Below, piece by piece: positions 54,180-62,009 of a DNA stretch of 64,000 bases. Made by a program: the position numbers and the translations under genes. Source of the stretch: Spyradocola sp050942925 (GTDB lineage Bacteria; Bacillota; Clostridia; Christensenellales; UBA1750); contig JBMNOF010000003.1 of the NCBI GenBank assembly GCA_050942925.1, forward strand, positions 1 through 64,000, written 5' to 3'. Each line of letters begins with the position of its first letter. Position 1 is the stretch's first letter. The notes under the pieces are model-generated. The model searched no databases and was not told the DNA's origin. It saw nothing but the letters and a program-made list of their open reading frames with translations.

Positions 54180-55547
54180 TTATTCGCCAAGGGGCTTGAT
54201 CTTGGTCCGGTACGCGTGCAGGAAGAAGAGCGTGCACAGCGCGCAGGAAGCCAATTCCGCGATGGGGAATGCCCACCAGACGTTGTTGACCTGACCGGTG
54301 AGCGAAAGCAGCCAGGCGGCGGGCAGGAGCACGACGAGCTGGCGCGCAACCGAGATGACAAGGCTGGGAATGCCGTCTCCCAAGGCCTGGAAGACCGAGC
54401 TGATGACGATGGAATAGGCCGCGACGAGGAAGTGCACGCTGATGATCCGCAGCGCGGAAACGCCGAGCTCCTGCATGGCGGTGGAGGCGTCAAACAGCCG
54501 CATGAGCTGCGCCGGAAGGAGCTGGAAGATGAGCACGCCCACCGCCATGATGATCAACGCGTAGAGCACGGACAACTTGATCGTGCCCAGGATGCGCGAC
54601 TTTTTGCGCGCGCCGTAGTTGTAGGAGATGATGGGGACCATTCCGTTGTTCAGGCCGAATACGGGCATGAACACAAAGGACTGCAGCTTGAAGTAGACGC
54701 CAAAGACCGCCGCCGCCGTCGAGGAGAAGCTGATGAGGATCTTGTTCATGCCAAAGGTCATCACCGAGGAGATGGAGGCCATGATGATGGAGGGCACGCC
54801 CACGGCATAGATGCGGCCGATGGCCTTTCCATCCGGGCGGAAATGGCGGAAGGAGAGATGGATGTCGTGGTTCAGCTTGTGGTTGAACAGGATGCCCAGC
54901 CCAAAGCCGGCGATCTGTCCGATGACCGTGGCCAGCGCCGCGCCCGTAACCCCCATTTTCGGGAATCCGAGCAGGCCAAAGATCATGATGGGGTCCAGGA
55001 TGATGTTGATGATCGCGCCCACGCCCTGGGTAATCATGGTGTAGAAGGTCCGGCCCGTGGCCTGCAGCAGGCGCTCAAACGCGATCTGCCCGAAGATGCC
55101 GAAGCTCAGGATCGTCACCACCCGCAGGTAGTCCTCGCCATAGTCCACGATCTCGGGAATGTCCGTCTGCCAGAGCATAAACTGCCGGGAGAAGAACACG
55201 CCGAACAGAATGAAGAGCACGGAGGTCAGCAGCATGACGAACACGCCGTTGTCGGCCGCGCGGTTGGCGCTGTCAAAATCCTTCGCGCCCAGCGAGCGGG
55301 AGAGCAGCGCGTTGATGCCGACGCCCGTGCCCGTCGCAAAGGCAATCATCAGGTTCTGGATCGGGAAGGCCAGGGAGACCGCCGTCAGCGCGTTTTCACT
55401 GATGCGCGCGACGAATACCGAGTCCACGACGTTGTAGAGCGCCTGCACCAGCATGGAAATCATGATCGGCAGGGACATGCTCAGAAGCAGCTTGTTGATG
55501 GGCATTACGCCCATCTTGTTTTCCTGTGCGGGTACTTCGCTTTGCAT
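54180..55547 (-). CDS. MATE family multidrug/Na+ exporter
   Basis: A 455-residue integral membrane protein with about 12 helices and the MATE pattern: LSMSLPIMISMLVQALYNVV at helix 1, LLSRSLGAKDFDSANRA, and the pseudo-repeat GVPSIIMASISSVMTFGMNK. DinF/MepA-like members pump cationic drugs using Na+ or H+ gradients. Substrate here is not known. ATG at 55547 (not 55562) has GAGGAGG upstream. It follows dcd with 21 bases between, so the two are likely co-transcribed. Confidence 0.9.
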   Translation of the reverse strand: MQSEVPAQENKMGVMPINKLLLSMSLPIMISMLVQALYNVVDSVFVARISENALTAVSLAFPIQNLMIAFATGTGVGINALLSRSLGAKDFDSANRAADNGVFVMLLTSVLFILFGVFFSRQFMLWQTDIPEIVDYGEDYLRVVTILSFGIFGQIAFERLLQATGRTFYTMITQGVGAIINIILDPIMIFGLLGFPKMGVTGAALATVIGQIAGFGLGILFNHKLNHDIHLSFRHFRPDGKAIGRIYAVGVPSIIMASISSVMTFGMNKILISFSSTAAAVFGVYFKLQSFVFMPVFGLNNGMVPIISYNYGARKKSRILGTIKLSVLYALIIMAVGVLIFQLLPAQLMRLFDASTAMQELGVSALRIISVHFLVAAYSIVISSVFQALGDGIPSLVISVARQLVVLLPAAWLLSLTGQVNNVWWAFPIAELASCALCTLFFLHAYRTKIKPLGE

Positions 55548-55568
55548 GAAGATCCTCCTCATTCTCTC

Positions 55569-56120
55569 TTAATTGATCTCAATTCTTTTTACTTCAGCAT
55601 CGAGGAACACCTTCGAGCCTGTGGCGCCTCGCTGTCTTTGGTACTTGCCGTCATAGGGATGCAACGCCGCACCGTCCAGCTTGGCAAACACCAGCTGACC
55701 AATCCGGCGCCCCGCCCGCAGCTCGATGGCGCAGCGGTTGGCGTTGAAGAGTTCCAACGTGATCTCCCCTTCAAACCCCGGGTCCACCCATCCGGCGTTC
55801 TGGATGAACAGCCCCATGCGCCCAAGGGAGCTCCGCCCCTCGACAAACGCGGTGAGATCGTCCGGCAGGGCGACGTATTCCATCGTCGTGGCCAGGACGA
55901 ATTGATTGGGCAGCAGGACGAATCGCTCCGTCTGGATGGTCCGGTAGTCGCTCTCCCGGTCCAGCGTGACGAGCCCATCCGGCGAAGCCTCCACAACGCT
56001 GAAGGTGTTCCCCAGCCGAATGTCCACGCTTGCGGGCTGCACCTGCTCCCTTTCCAGCGGGGAGACGACCAACTCGCCCGACTCCAGCATGCGCAGAATC
56101 GTCCGATCCGACAGGATCAC
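55569..56120 (-). CDS. dcd: dCTP deaminase
   Basis: A 183-residue protein of the Dcd/dUTPase family. It has MILSDRTI and VQPASVDIRLGNTF near the N-terminus. The catalytic core is EGRSSLGRMGLFIQNAGWVD with PGFEGEITLELFN, where the first Glu is the usual base and the Arg/Ser pair binds phosphate. It converts dCTP to dUTP (or, in bifunctional forms, to dUMP) for thymidylate synthesis. Start is GTG with GAGGAGGAG upstream. Confidence 0.93.
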   Translation of the reverse strand: MILSDRTILRMLESGELVVSPLEREQVQPASVDIRLGNTFSVVEASPDGLVTLDRESDYRTIQTERFVLLPNQFVLATTMEYVALPDDLTAFVEGRSSLGRMGLFIQNAGWVDPGFEGEITLELFNANRCAIELRAGRRIGQLVFAKLDGAALHPYDGKYQRQRGATGSKVFLDAEVKRIEIN

Positions 56121-56152
56121 GGTTTCTCCTCCTCTCCAGTTTGCAAGAGAAA

Positions 56153-56185
56153 CTCCCCCCGCGCAAACTCCGCATAAGGGGGGAG
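56153..56185 (-). terminator. Possible weak terminator of the nucleoside phosphorylase gene
   Basis: CTCCCCCC (56153-56160) pairs with GGGGGGAG (56178-56185), followed on the minus strand by TTTCTCTT. The T run is broken, so termination may be partial and let transcription run into dcd. Confidence 0.35.
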
Positions 56186-56204
56186 GTCCTTGCCGCGCCG
56201 GCGC

Positions 56205-56972
56205 TTAGGCGCCCCGCGCGGCAAAGTGGGCCAGGGCCAACGCGATGGCAAAATGCCCTACGTCGTGCTGTGAGCCCTCCTTTTGCCCGGCCGCAAGGCG
56301 CGCATCCCATTCCGGTGCGTCGAGCAGGTCGCCGCTTGTGAAAAAGGCATACAGCTCCTTTTTCCGAAAGTCGCACACGGCCTGCACCGCGGCGCACTCC
56401 ATTTCAACGGAAATGCAGCCCTCGGCCTTGCGCTTTTCAAAATTCCCGCGCGTCTCGCGGTAGAGGGCGTCTGTGGTCCAGGTCTTTCCCAACACGCACG
56501 GAATCCCATTCTCCCGCATGCAGGCCGCGACGGTTTCCGCATTGCGCACCGGAATGTAGTCCGCGGGCGGCGCGTAGTGGTACGAGGTTCCCTCGTCGCG
56601 GTAGGCCGCCGTGGGGACCATGACCTTGCCCCGCGCGATTTCCTTGTTCAGGCAGCCTGCGCCTCCAAAGAGGATGTACTTGTCCGTTTGAAAGACGGCG
56701 AAGCTGTCCTCGATCGTGCCTACACAGGCCGGCGCGCCGACGCTCGTCTTGAAGAAAGCAAAGGTGTTCCCCTCGTGCTGCATCCGCCAGACCGGCGTCT
56801 CCCCCGTGACGGAGTAGAGCGCGCCGATCCGCTCACAGGCATAGGTTTGCAGGACAAAGTCCTCAATCTCGTGAGAAAAGGTCAAGATGCAGGCATCCAC
56901 CTGCGGCGCATCCGGCTCCACGCGAGGCTGGAGGATGGCGGGCGTGCATTCGTCAAAGGATTCCGTAATCAT
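56205..56972 (-). CDS. Nucleoside phosphorylase (Udp/DeoD superfamily)
   Basis: A 255-residue enzyme. GNTFAFFKTSVGAPACVGTI carries the phosphate-binding glycine pattern. ILFGGAGCLNKEI and KVMVPTAAYRDEGTSYHY follow, and the nucleoside-binding motif is ISVEMECAAVQAV. It splits nucleosides with phosphate into base and ribose 1-phosphate for salvage. Exact base preference is not readable, although the family form resembles uridine phosphorylases. ATG at 56972 has AAGGGGG upstream, just below a strong promoter. Confidence 0.85.
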   Translation of the reverse strand: MITESFDECTPAILQPRVEPDAPQVDACILTFSHEIEDFVLQTYACERIGALYSVTGETPVWRMQHEGNTFAFFKTSVGAPACVGTIEDSFAVFQTDKYILFGGAGCLNKEIARGKVMVPTAAYRDEGTSYHYAPPADYIPVRNAETVAACMRENGIPCVLGKTWTTDALYRETRGNFEKRKAEGCISVEMECAAVQAVCDFRKKELYAFFTSGDLLDAPEWDARLAAGQKEGSQHDVGHFAIALALAHFAARGA

Positions 56973-57006
56973 ACAGGATTCCCCCTTCCACGGGCAAACT
57001 GACTGT

Positions 57007-57035
57007 ATTATACAGAGTTCTTCCCCCCTTTTCAA
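57007..57035 (-). promoter_or_regulatory. Promoter of nucleoside phosphorylase (and perhaps dcd-MATE)
   Basis: On the minus strand TTGAAA (57030-57035) and perfect TATAAT (57007-57012) are separated by 17 bases, 35 bases before the ATG. Confidence 0.8.
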
Positions 57036-57097
57036 GCGAGAGTGGGTAAATTTTCTCCTGCAACGGCATTCGTTCTAAATTTCCGGATTTCCCTCCG

Positions 57098-57142
57098 AAA
57101 AAAATGCGCCCGGAAGGCGGAAAAATTCCGTCTTCCGGGCGC
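57098..57142 (-). terminator. Terminator of GH127-oxidoreductase operon
   Basis: GCGCCCGGAAG (57106-57116) pairs with CTTCCGGGCGC (57132-57142) and a TTTTTTT run follows on the minus strand. It lies 25 bases after the oxidoreductase stop. Confidence 0.88.
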
Positions 57143-57166
57143 CATCGCAGTGCGCAGCCGCAGGGA

Positions 57167-58234
57167 TTAGATCGAGCAGGCAACGGAATGCCCGCACTCT
57201 GCCGAAGCAAAGATCGTCTCGATGAGCTGGAGCACGCGCCGGACCTGTTCGGGCTTGACGATGAGCTCCGCGCCGTTGTCGAGGACATCCACCAGGTTGC
57301 GGTACAGGCTCGTCCAATCGGCGTCGCTCGTGGGCAGGGGCAGCTCCTCGCGCGTCTCCGGCGGGCGGGGGGCCATCATGCGGGTGGGGCCAGCGGGCGT
57401 CTGCACGACGACCGGGGCGACCTTCCCCTCGGTGCCGAAGCGGGGCCGCGTGATGCCGCCCTTTTCCGCCGTAAAGTCGTCGATCTCCAGGGTTCCGCCC
57501 GCGCCGATGCAGTACCAGCGGGGCAGCGCGCGGAAGGCGTAAGAGCCGACCTCCACGGTCAGCACCGGACCGCCTTCGAGCTTGAGCAGGACCTTGAAGT
57601 AGTCGTCGACCTCCTTGTTGGCCTCCAGGATCGACATCAGCTCCGCCTTGACGTCCACGATCTTCTTGTCCGGGTACATCCACAGCAGCTGGTCAAACAT
57701 GTGCACGCCCCAGTCGTACACCATGCCGCCGCCATAGGCCTTAAAGGCGCGCCAGCCGTACATCGCGCCCACGGTGCCAAAGACGCGGCTCTCGATGGAG
57801 TAGACCTTGCCGATCGTGCCGCTCTCGACCACCTCGCGCATGATGCGGTAGTCCTTGTCCCAGCGGCGGTTCTGGTGCACGGTCAGAAGCTTGCCGCACT
57901 CGCGGCTGACGGCCACCATCTCGTCCCAGTCGGCGACAGAGAGCGTCGCGGGCTTTTCCGTCATGACGTTCTTTCCCGCGCGCAGGGCCGCAATGACCAG
58001 TTCCTTGTGCACCTGGTTGGGGGTTGCCACCAGGACAAAGTTGATCTCCTCGATGGAGAGGAGCTCTTCCAGCGTCTTGCACGGACGCATGCCAAACTCT
58101 TCCTTTGCGGAAGCCAGCTGCTTTTCGTCTACGTCGTAGGCCGCGAGGAACTGAACGCCCGGGATCTTCGAGGCGTTCGTCGCATGCCAATGGGCCATGC
58201 CGCCAAATCCAATGATGCCAATGCGCAAACTCAT
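57167..58234 (-). CDS. Gfo/Idh/MocA family oxidoreductase (sugar-linked)
   Basis: A 355-residue protein. IGIIGFGGMAHWH is the NAD(P) motif, TEKPATLS around residue 93 the EKP motif, and GGGMVYDWGVHMFDQLLWMY holds the catalytic DxGVH-type motif. LPRWYCIGAGGTLEIDDFT fits the C-terminal beta sheet. It follows the GH127 gene by 67 bases on the same transcript, so it may act on a released pentose or uronate. The other family member in this window (52164-53141) is only distantly similar. Confidence 0.88.
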   Translation of the reverse strand: MSLRIGIIGFGGMAHWHATNASKIPGVQFLAAYDVDEKQLASAKEEFGMRPCKTLEELLSIEEINFVLVATPNQVHKELVIAALRAGKNVMTEKPATLSVADWDEMVAVSRECGKLLTVHQNRRWDKDYRIMREVVESGTIGKVYSIESRVFGTVGAMYGWRAFKAYGGGMVYDWGVHMFDQLLWMYPDKKIVDVKAELMSILEANKEVDDYFKVLLKLEGGPVLTVEVGSYAFRALPRWYCIGAGGTLEIDDFTAEKGGITRPRFGTEGKVAPVVVQTPAGPTRMMAPRPPETREELPLPTSDADWTSLYRNLVDVLDNGAELIVKPEQVRRVLQLIETIFASAECGHSVACSI

Positions 58235-58301
58235 GCGTATTCCCTTCCTTCTGTCGGGGCTCGGCGCGCGCCGTCCCCGCGTTCTAAACGCTTTCTATCT
58301 G

Positions 58302-60182
58302 TCATTCCCGCGCGCAGGGGAACTGCGCGATCCGCAGCGGCGCCTGTGCGTAGGGCACGAGCGCGATCTGCTCCACCTCTGCGCCGTTGCGCAGCGGACG
58401 CACGGGTGGGTCGTCCGCCGATCCGCCTTTTTCCGTCCACTGCGGGCAGCGGAAGGCCGAGCAGGTGATCCGCGCGCCCTCCGCCTCCACGGCAAAGCCG
58501 CGTTCCGGCATCAGGGCATAATTCCAGGGTCCCGCAGGCTCCGCCCAGCGGTCGCACAGGGGCAGCTCGCCCTTGTACTCCCACCGCGCCGGGATCGGCA
58601 GGGCGTAGAGCACCGGCCCGCGGCAAACCGCGAGCGTCTGGTGATGCCACTTCTCCGTGCGCACGTCCATGGGCAGCGTCAAGTCGATCTCGTCGCCGTC
58701 CTGCCAGGTTCTCTCGATGCGGAGATACTCGCCCGCCACGCCGGAAAATCTCTCCTCGCCCACCTGCGCGCAAGCGCCCTGGGCCCAGCCCGGGATGCGC
58801 AGCCAGATCGGGAAGCGCTCCTCGCCCTCCATCTTCAGTCGGATGCGCACCCGCCCGCTCGTGGGGTAGTCGCCCTCCACCGTCAGGCGCACGCGGGTCT
58901 GCCCCACGCGCCAGATCACCTCGCACGGCGCATAGGATTGCGCCGCCAGGCCGCCGCCCCGCACCGCCATCCACAGGTGGGCGACAAACTTGGGGTAGCC
59001 CTGGTGCAGGTTCGCCGTGCAGCAGCCGAAGTTCGGCTCCAACCCAAACACGGTGGCGTCCGGGCCGTTGTTGTACCAGGCGCGCGGATAGCGGTCAATG
59101 CGGATCTGATTGACCTGCTGGTCGTACTGGTGCGCCCAGCCGTCGGGCGAGAGCGCTGCAGGCAGCGCATTGTAGGCAATGCGCTCCCAGAGATCGCCGA
59201 TGGAAGCCTCTCCGGTCATGGCCAGCACCCGCTCCAGGGAGTAGAGCGTTTCCACCACCGCGCAGGTCTCCGTGCCCTGCGAAGGGTTAGCGCCCGACAG
59301 ATGCTCGTCCCCGGTGAACATGCCGTTGGCCACGCCGTGGTAGCGCTGGAGCTTCTCCCAGCCGGCGCGGAAGGCGTCCGCTTGCTTGGTGCCGCCGTGC
59401 AGCGCATGCTCGACCTGCGGCGTCTTGAGCGCCATGGCCACGTTCACCACGTGCGTGCGCTGGTGAATCTGCCAAGCCTCCGACCACGGATCGGCGTCCG
59501 CCTTCAGGCACGGTTCGAGCTTGTCCCAGGGATGCGCGCGCTTCTGATCCTGCTCATCGGGGAAGTTGTGAAACAGGCGCGTCCAGTCCATGGACTGCTC
59601 CAAGATCTTATCGCAGAGCTTGAGCAAGCTGGCGCGGCCCGTGATGTCGTAGAGCCAAAGGATCACGTCCACGCAGTCGCCCGCCCGCGCGATGGCCCAC
59701 AGCCCGAGGGGCTGCTCGTCCAACTTTCGGGCCATATACGCGCAGTACTTTGTCAAGAAGACCAGGATCTTTTTGTCGCCCGTGATGGAAAAGAACTGCT
59801 GCAAGGCCTTGAGCACGACCATGCGCGGCCACCAGTCGGGGTTGTCCCGCGGGCCGAAGAACCCCTCCTCGTCCTGAGAGGCGAGGATCCAGTCCACAAA
59901 GCGCCTGGCGGTTTTCTGCAGCTCCTCGTCCTCCAGCTGCCAGGCCAGGGGGATCAGGCCGTCCAGATAGTAGGGGCCGCGTTCCCAGTTTTCGCCTTTT
60001 CCGCCCATCCAGGCGCTGTCGCGCAAGCCGTCCCAAACGCGGGTGATTTGGCCGCCCAGCCCGTTGGCCTGCGCCCGCTCCGCCGCAAGAAGGTAGCCGC
60101 GCGGCTTTACGGCGCCGATGGGCAGGGGGGCAAAGGCATCGCGCGCCAGCGGCGCGCGATGGAAGATCGCCCTGTCAATCAT
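58302..60182 (-). CDS. GH127-like beta-L-arabinofuranosidase
   Basis: A 626-residue glycoside hydrolase of the DUF1680/GH127 type. The (alpha/alpha) barrel part has AWQLEDEELQKTARRFVDWI and NPDWWPRMVVLKALQQFF. LWERIAYNALPAALSPDGWA is a family landmark. PNFGCCTANLHQGYPKF holds the paired Cys near the zinc site and the nucleophile of beta-L-arabinofuranosidases. There is no signal peptide, so substrates must be imported oligosaccharides or glycopeptides. ATG at 60182 was chosen because GAAAGGAG lies upstream; the open frame runs on. Confidence 0.87.
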   Translation of the reverse strand: MIDRAIFHRAPLARDAFAPLPIGAVKPRGYLLAAERAQANGLGGQITRVWDGLRDSAWMGGKGENWERGPYYLDGLIPLAWQLEDEELQKTARRFVDWILASQDEEGFFGPRDNPDWWPRMVVLKALQQFFSITGDKKILVFLTKYCAYMARKLDEQPLGLWAIARAGDCVDVILWLYDITGRASLLKLCDKILEQSMDWTRLFHNFPDEQDQKRAHPWDKLEPCLKADADPWSEAWQIHQRTHVVNVAMALKTPQVEHALHGGTKQADAFRAGWEKLQRYHGVANGMFTGDEHLSGANPSQGTETCAVVETLYSLERVLAMTGEASIGDLWERIAYNALPAALSPDGWAHQYDQQVNQIRIDRYPRAWYNNGPDATVFGLEPNFGCCTANLHQGYPKFVAHLWMAVRGGGLAAQSYAPCEVIWRVGQTRVRLTVEGDYPTSGRVRIRLKMEGEERFPIWLRIPGWAQGACAQVGEERFSGVAGEYLRIERTWQDGDEIDLTLPMDVRTEKWHHQTLAVCRGPVLYALPIPARWEYKGELPLCDRWAEPAGPWNYALMPERGFAVEAEGARITCSAFRCPQWTEKGGSADDPPVRPLRNGAEVEQIALVPYAQAPLRIAQFPCARE

Positions 60183-60255
60183 GTGGGAGTTCTCCTTTCT
60201 CCGAGGTGGGGGGAGAGCCGGCACTGTCTCCGGCGTCCTCCCTTTATCTTGCAAT

Positions 60256-60284
60256 ATTCTACCCTTTTCCCCTCCATTTCGCAA
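60256..60284 (-). promoter_or_regulatory. Promoter of GH127 operon with repeated GAATATTGC
   Basis: On the minus strand TTGCGA (60279-60284) and TAGAAT (60256-60261) are separated by 17 bases. The nonamer GAATATTGC occurs twice (60251-60259 and 60285-60293), flanking the promoter 34 bases apart and on the same face, which could be binding sites for a sugar-responsive regulator. Confidence 0.6.
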
Positions 60285-60312
60285 GCAATATTCCGGTAAA
60301 GTGCGATGCCGG

Positions 60313-61131
60313 TCATTCCGCCTGGACGGACGCGCGCAGCCGTTTCTCCCAAAGGGCAATGGCCAGGTACATCAGCGCCGCAAACAGGCACAGCACGGCC
60401 GTTCCGGCCATGACCAGGTCGAGCTTAAACACCTGTCCGCCGTACACGATCAGGTACCCCAGGCCTGCGCGCGAGACGAGGAACTCGCCCACGATCACGC
60501 CGACCCACGTCATGCCGATTCCGAGCTTGAGGGCGGAAACCGTGTTGGCCAACGCCCCGGGAAAGACCACCATCGTAAACGTCTGCAGCTTGCTCGCGCC
60601 AAAGGACCGAAGGAGCGTCAGCTTCTCCGGCTCCACCGCGAGGAAGCCGTTCAGCACTGTCACCAGCATCACGATGACCGAAACCAGCAGCGACATCGTG
60701 ATAATGGCGGGCATGCCCGCGCCGATCCAGACGATCAGCACAGGGCCCAACGCGATCTTCGGCAGGGCGTTGAGCACCACGAGATACGGGTCCAGGATCT
60801 TCGTGAGCGTGTCCGACCACCACAGGGCAATCGCCAGCGCAATTCCCAGGATCGATCCCAGGACAAAGCCCACGACCGTCTCCCACAGCGTCGTTCCCAA
60901 GTGCAGCCACAGCTCCCCTGTGGAGAGGAGCTCCCCGATCGTGGCTACCATCCTCGACGGACTCGAGAGCAGAAAGGCGTCGATCACCCCCACCCGCGCC
61001 AAGACTTCCCAGAGCAGCAAAAATCCCACGAGGATGCCGTACCGCGCCAGGGTAATGCCGCGCGCACGGCGCCGGCGCTGCCGTCTATAGCGCGCCTGTG
61101 CCGGGGATTCTGCCCGCATTTCATTGCACAT
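60313..61131 (-). CDS. NitT/TauT-type ABC transporter permease
   Basis: A 272-residue permease with six or so helices. It follows the SsuC/TauC pattern: GTTLWETVVGFVLGSILGIA, the coupling loop with FGASKLQTFTMVVFPGALA and GMTWVGVIVGEFLV. It pairs with the ATPase at 61121-61888, whose stop it overlaps by 11 bases. Family substrates include sulfonates, nitrate and thiamine precursors. The start may also be 61137. No binding protein gene is next to it. Confidence 0.88.
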   Translation of the reverse strand: MCNEMRAESPAQARYRRQRRRRARGITLARYGILVGFLLLWEVLARVGVIDAFLLSSPSRMVATIGELLSTGELWLHLGTTLWETVVGFVLGSILGIALAIALWWSDTLTKILDPYLVVLNALPKIALGPVLIVWIGAGMPAIITMSLLVSVIVMLVTVLNGFLAVEPEKLTLLRSFGASKLQTFTMVVFPGALANTVSALKLGIGMTWVGVIVGEFLVSRAGLGYLIVYGGQVFKLDLVMAGTAVLCLFAALMYLAIALWEKRLRASVQAE

Positions 61132-61888
61132 GTACATCCAGCTCCTTCCAAATGCGGTCAAAGTAGTCCTTAAACTCTGCGCTGCGCCGGCGCTCCATGG
61201 GCGAGCCGGGCAGATCGATCCGGTGTTCGGACCGGATGGTGGCCGGCCGCCGGGTCAGCACCACGACGCGGTCTGCCATGGAGATGGCTTCGCTGACGTC
61301 GTGGGTCACGAGAATGGTGGCGCGATCGCCCCCGGCCAACTGCTGCTTCACCTCGTCCGAAAGCTGGATGCGCGTCTGCGCGTCCAGCGCGGAAAACGGT
61401 TCGTCCAGCAGCAAAAAGTCCGGCTCCACCGCAAGCGTGCGCACCAGCGCAACCCGCTGCCGCATTCCGCCGGAGAGCTGGCCCGGCATGGCGTCCGCAA
61501 AGTCCGAAAGGCCGCAAGCCGCAAGCAGATCCTCCACGTGCTGGCGCTGCCGGGCCGAGGGCTGGCGCTGCCGCACGCGGATGCCCAGCAGCGCGTTTTC
61601 CCGCACCGTGAGCCAGGGAAACAGGTGGTCTCGCTGGAGCATGTAGCCCATGTGGAGTGGCGGCCGGCGAATCTCCTGTCCGCGCAGCGTCACGCGCCCA
61701 CTGTCCGGCTGAAGCAGCCCGGAAGCCAGGGACAAGACCGTGGACTTTCCGCACCCGCTCGGCCCCAACAGCGCCAAAAACTCCCCGCTGTCCACCCGCA
61801 ATGTAAAGTCGGAGAGCACTTCCGTCTCCCCGTTGTCGTCGTGATAACACATGGAAACCCGATCAAAAAACAGCAATGGCTGATCCAT
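61121..61888 (-). CDS. NitT/TauT-type ABC transporter ATPase
   Basis: A 255-residue ABC ATPase. Walker A GPSGCGKST, Q-loop LQRDHLFPWLTV, signature LSGGMRQR and Walker B FLLLDEPFSALD with the H-loop ILVTHDVSEAI are all intact. The Q-loop and signature fit the SsuB/TauB group. It energises the permease encoded next. GGAAGGGG lies before the ATG. Confidence 0.9.
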   Translation of the reverse strand: MDQPLLFFDRVSMCYHDDNGETEVLSDFTLRVDSGEFLALLGPSGCGKSTVLSLASGLLQPDSGRVTLRGQEIRRPPLHMGYMLQRDHLFPWLTVRENALLGIRVRQRQPSARQRQHVEDLLAACGLSDFADAMPGQLSGGMRQRVALVRTLAVEPDFLLLDEPFSALDAQTRIQLSDEVKQQLAGGDRATILVTHDVSEAISMADRVVVLTRRPATIRSEHRIDLPGSPMERRRSAEFKDYFDRIWKELDVHVQ

Positions 61889-61956
61889 TTTTATCCCCTT
61901 CCTTGTGCATGGGACTCCGTACAGTGGACAGCATATGCGCCCGGGCTGCATGGTGT

Positions 61957-62004
61957 GAAAAAGCGCCCCCAGCGCGGAACTTCCGCACCGGGGGCGCTCT
62001 TTTT
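61957..62004 (-). terminator. Terminator of the ABC exporter gene
   Basis: AGCGCCCCC (61962-61970) pairs with GGGGGCGCT (61990-61998), with an additional GCGGAA/TTCCGC inner stem and TTTTTC following on the minus strand. The plus side also has CTTTTT. Confidence 0.85.
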
Positions 62005-62009
62005 GCGGC

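Noticed and set aside
53436..56177. Plus-strand open frame of more than 900 codons
   Set aside because: It runs antisense to the glycine-rich gene, the MATE gene and dcd, and crosses two terminators and several real starts. No recognisable domain.
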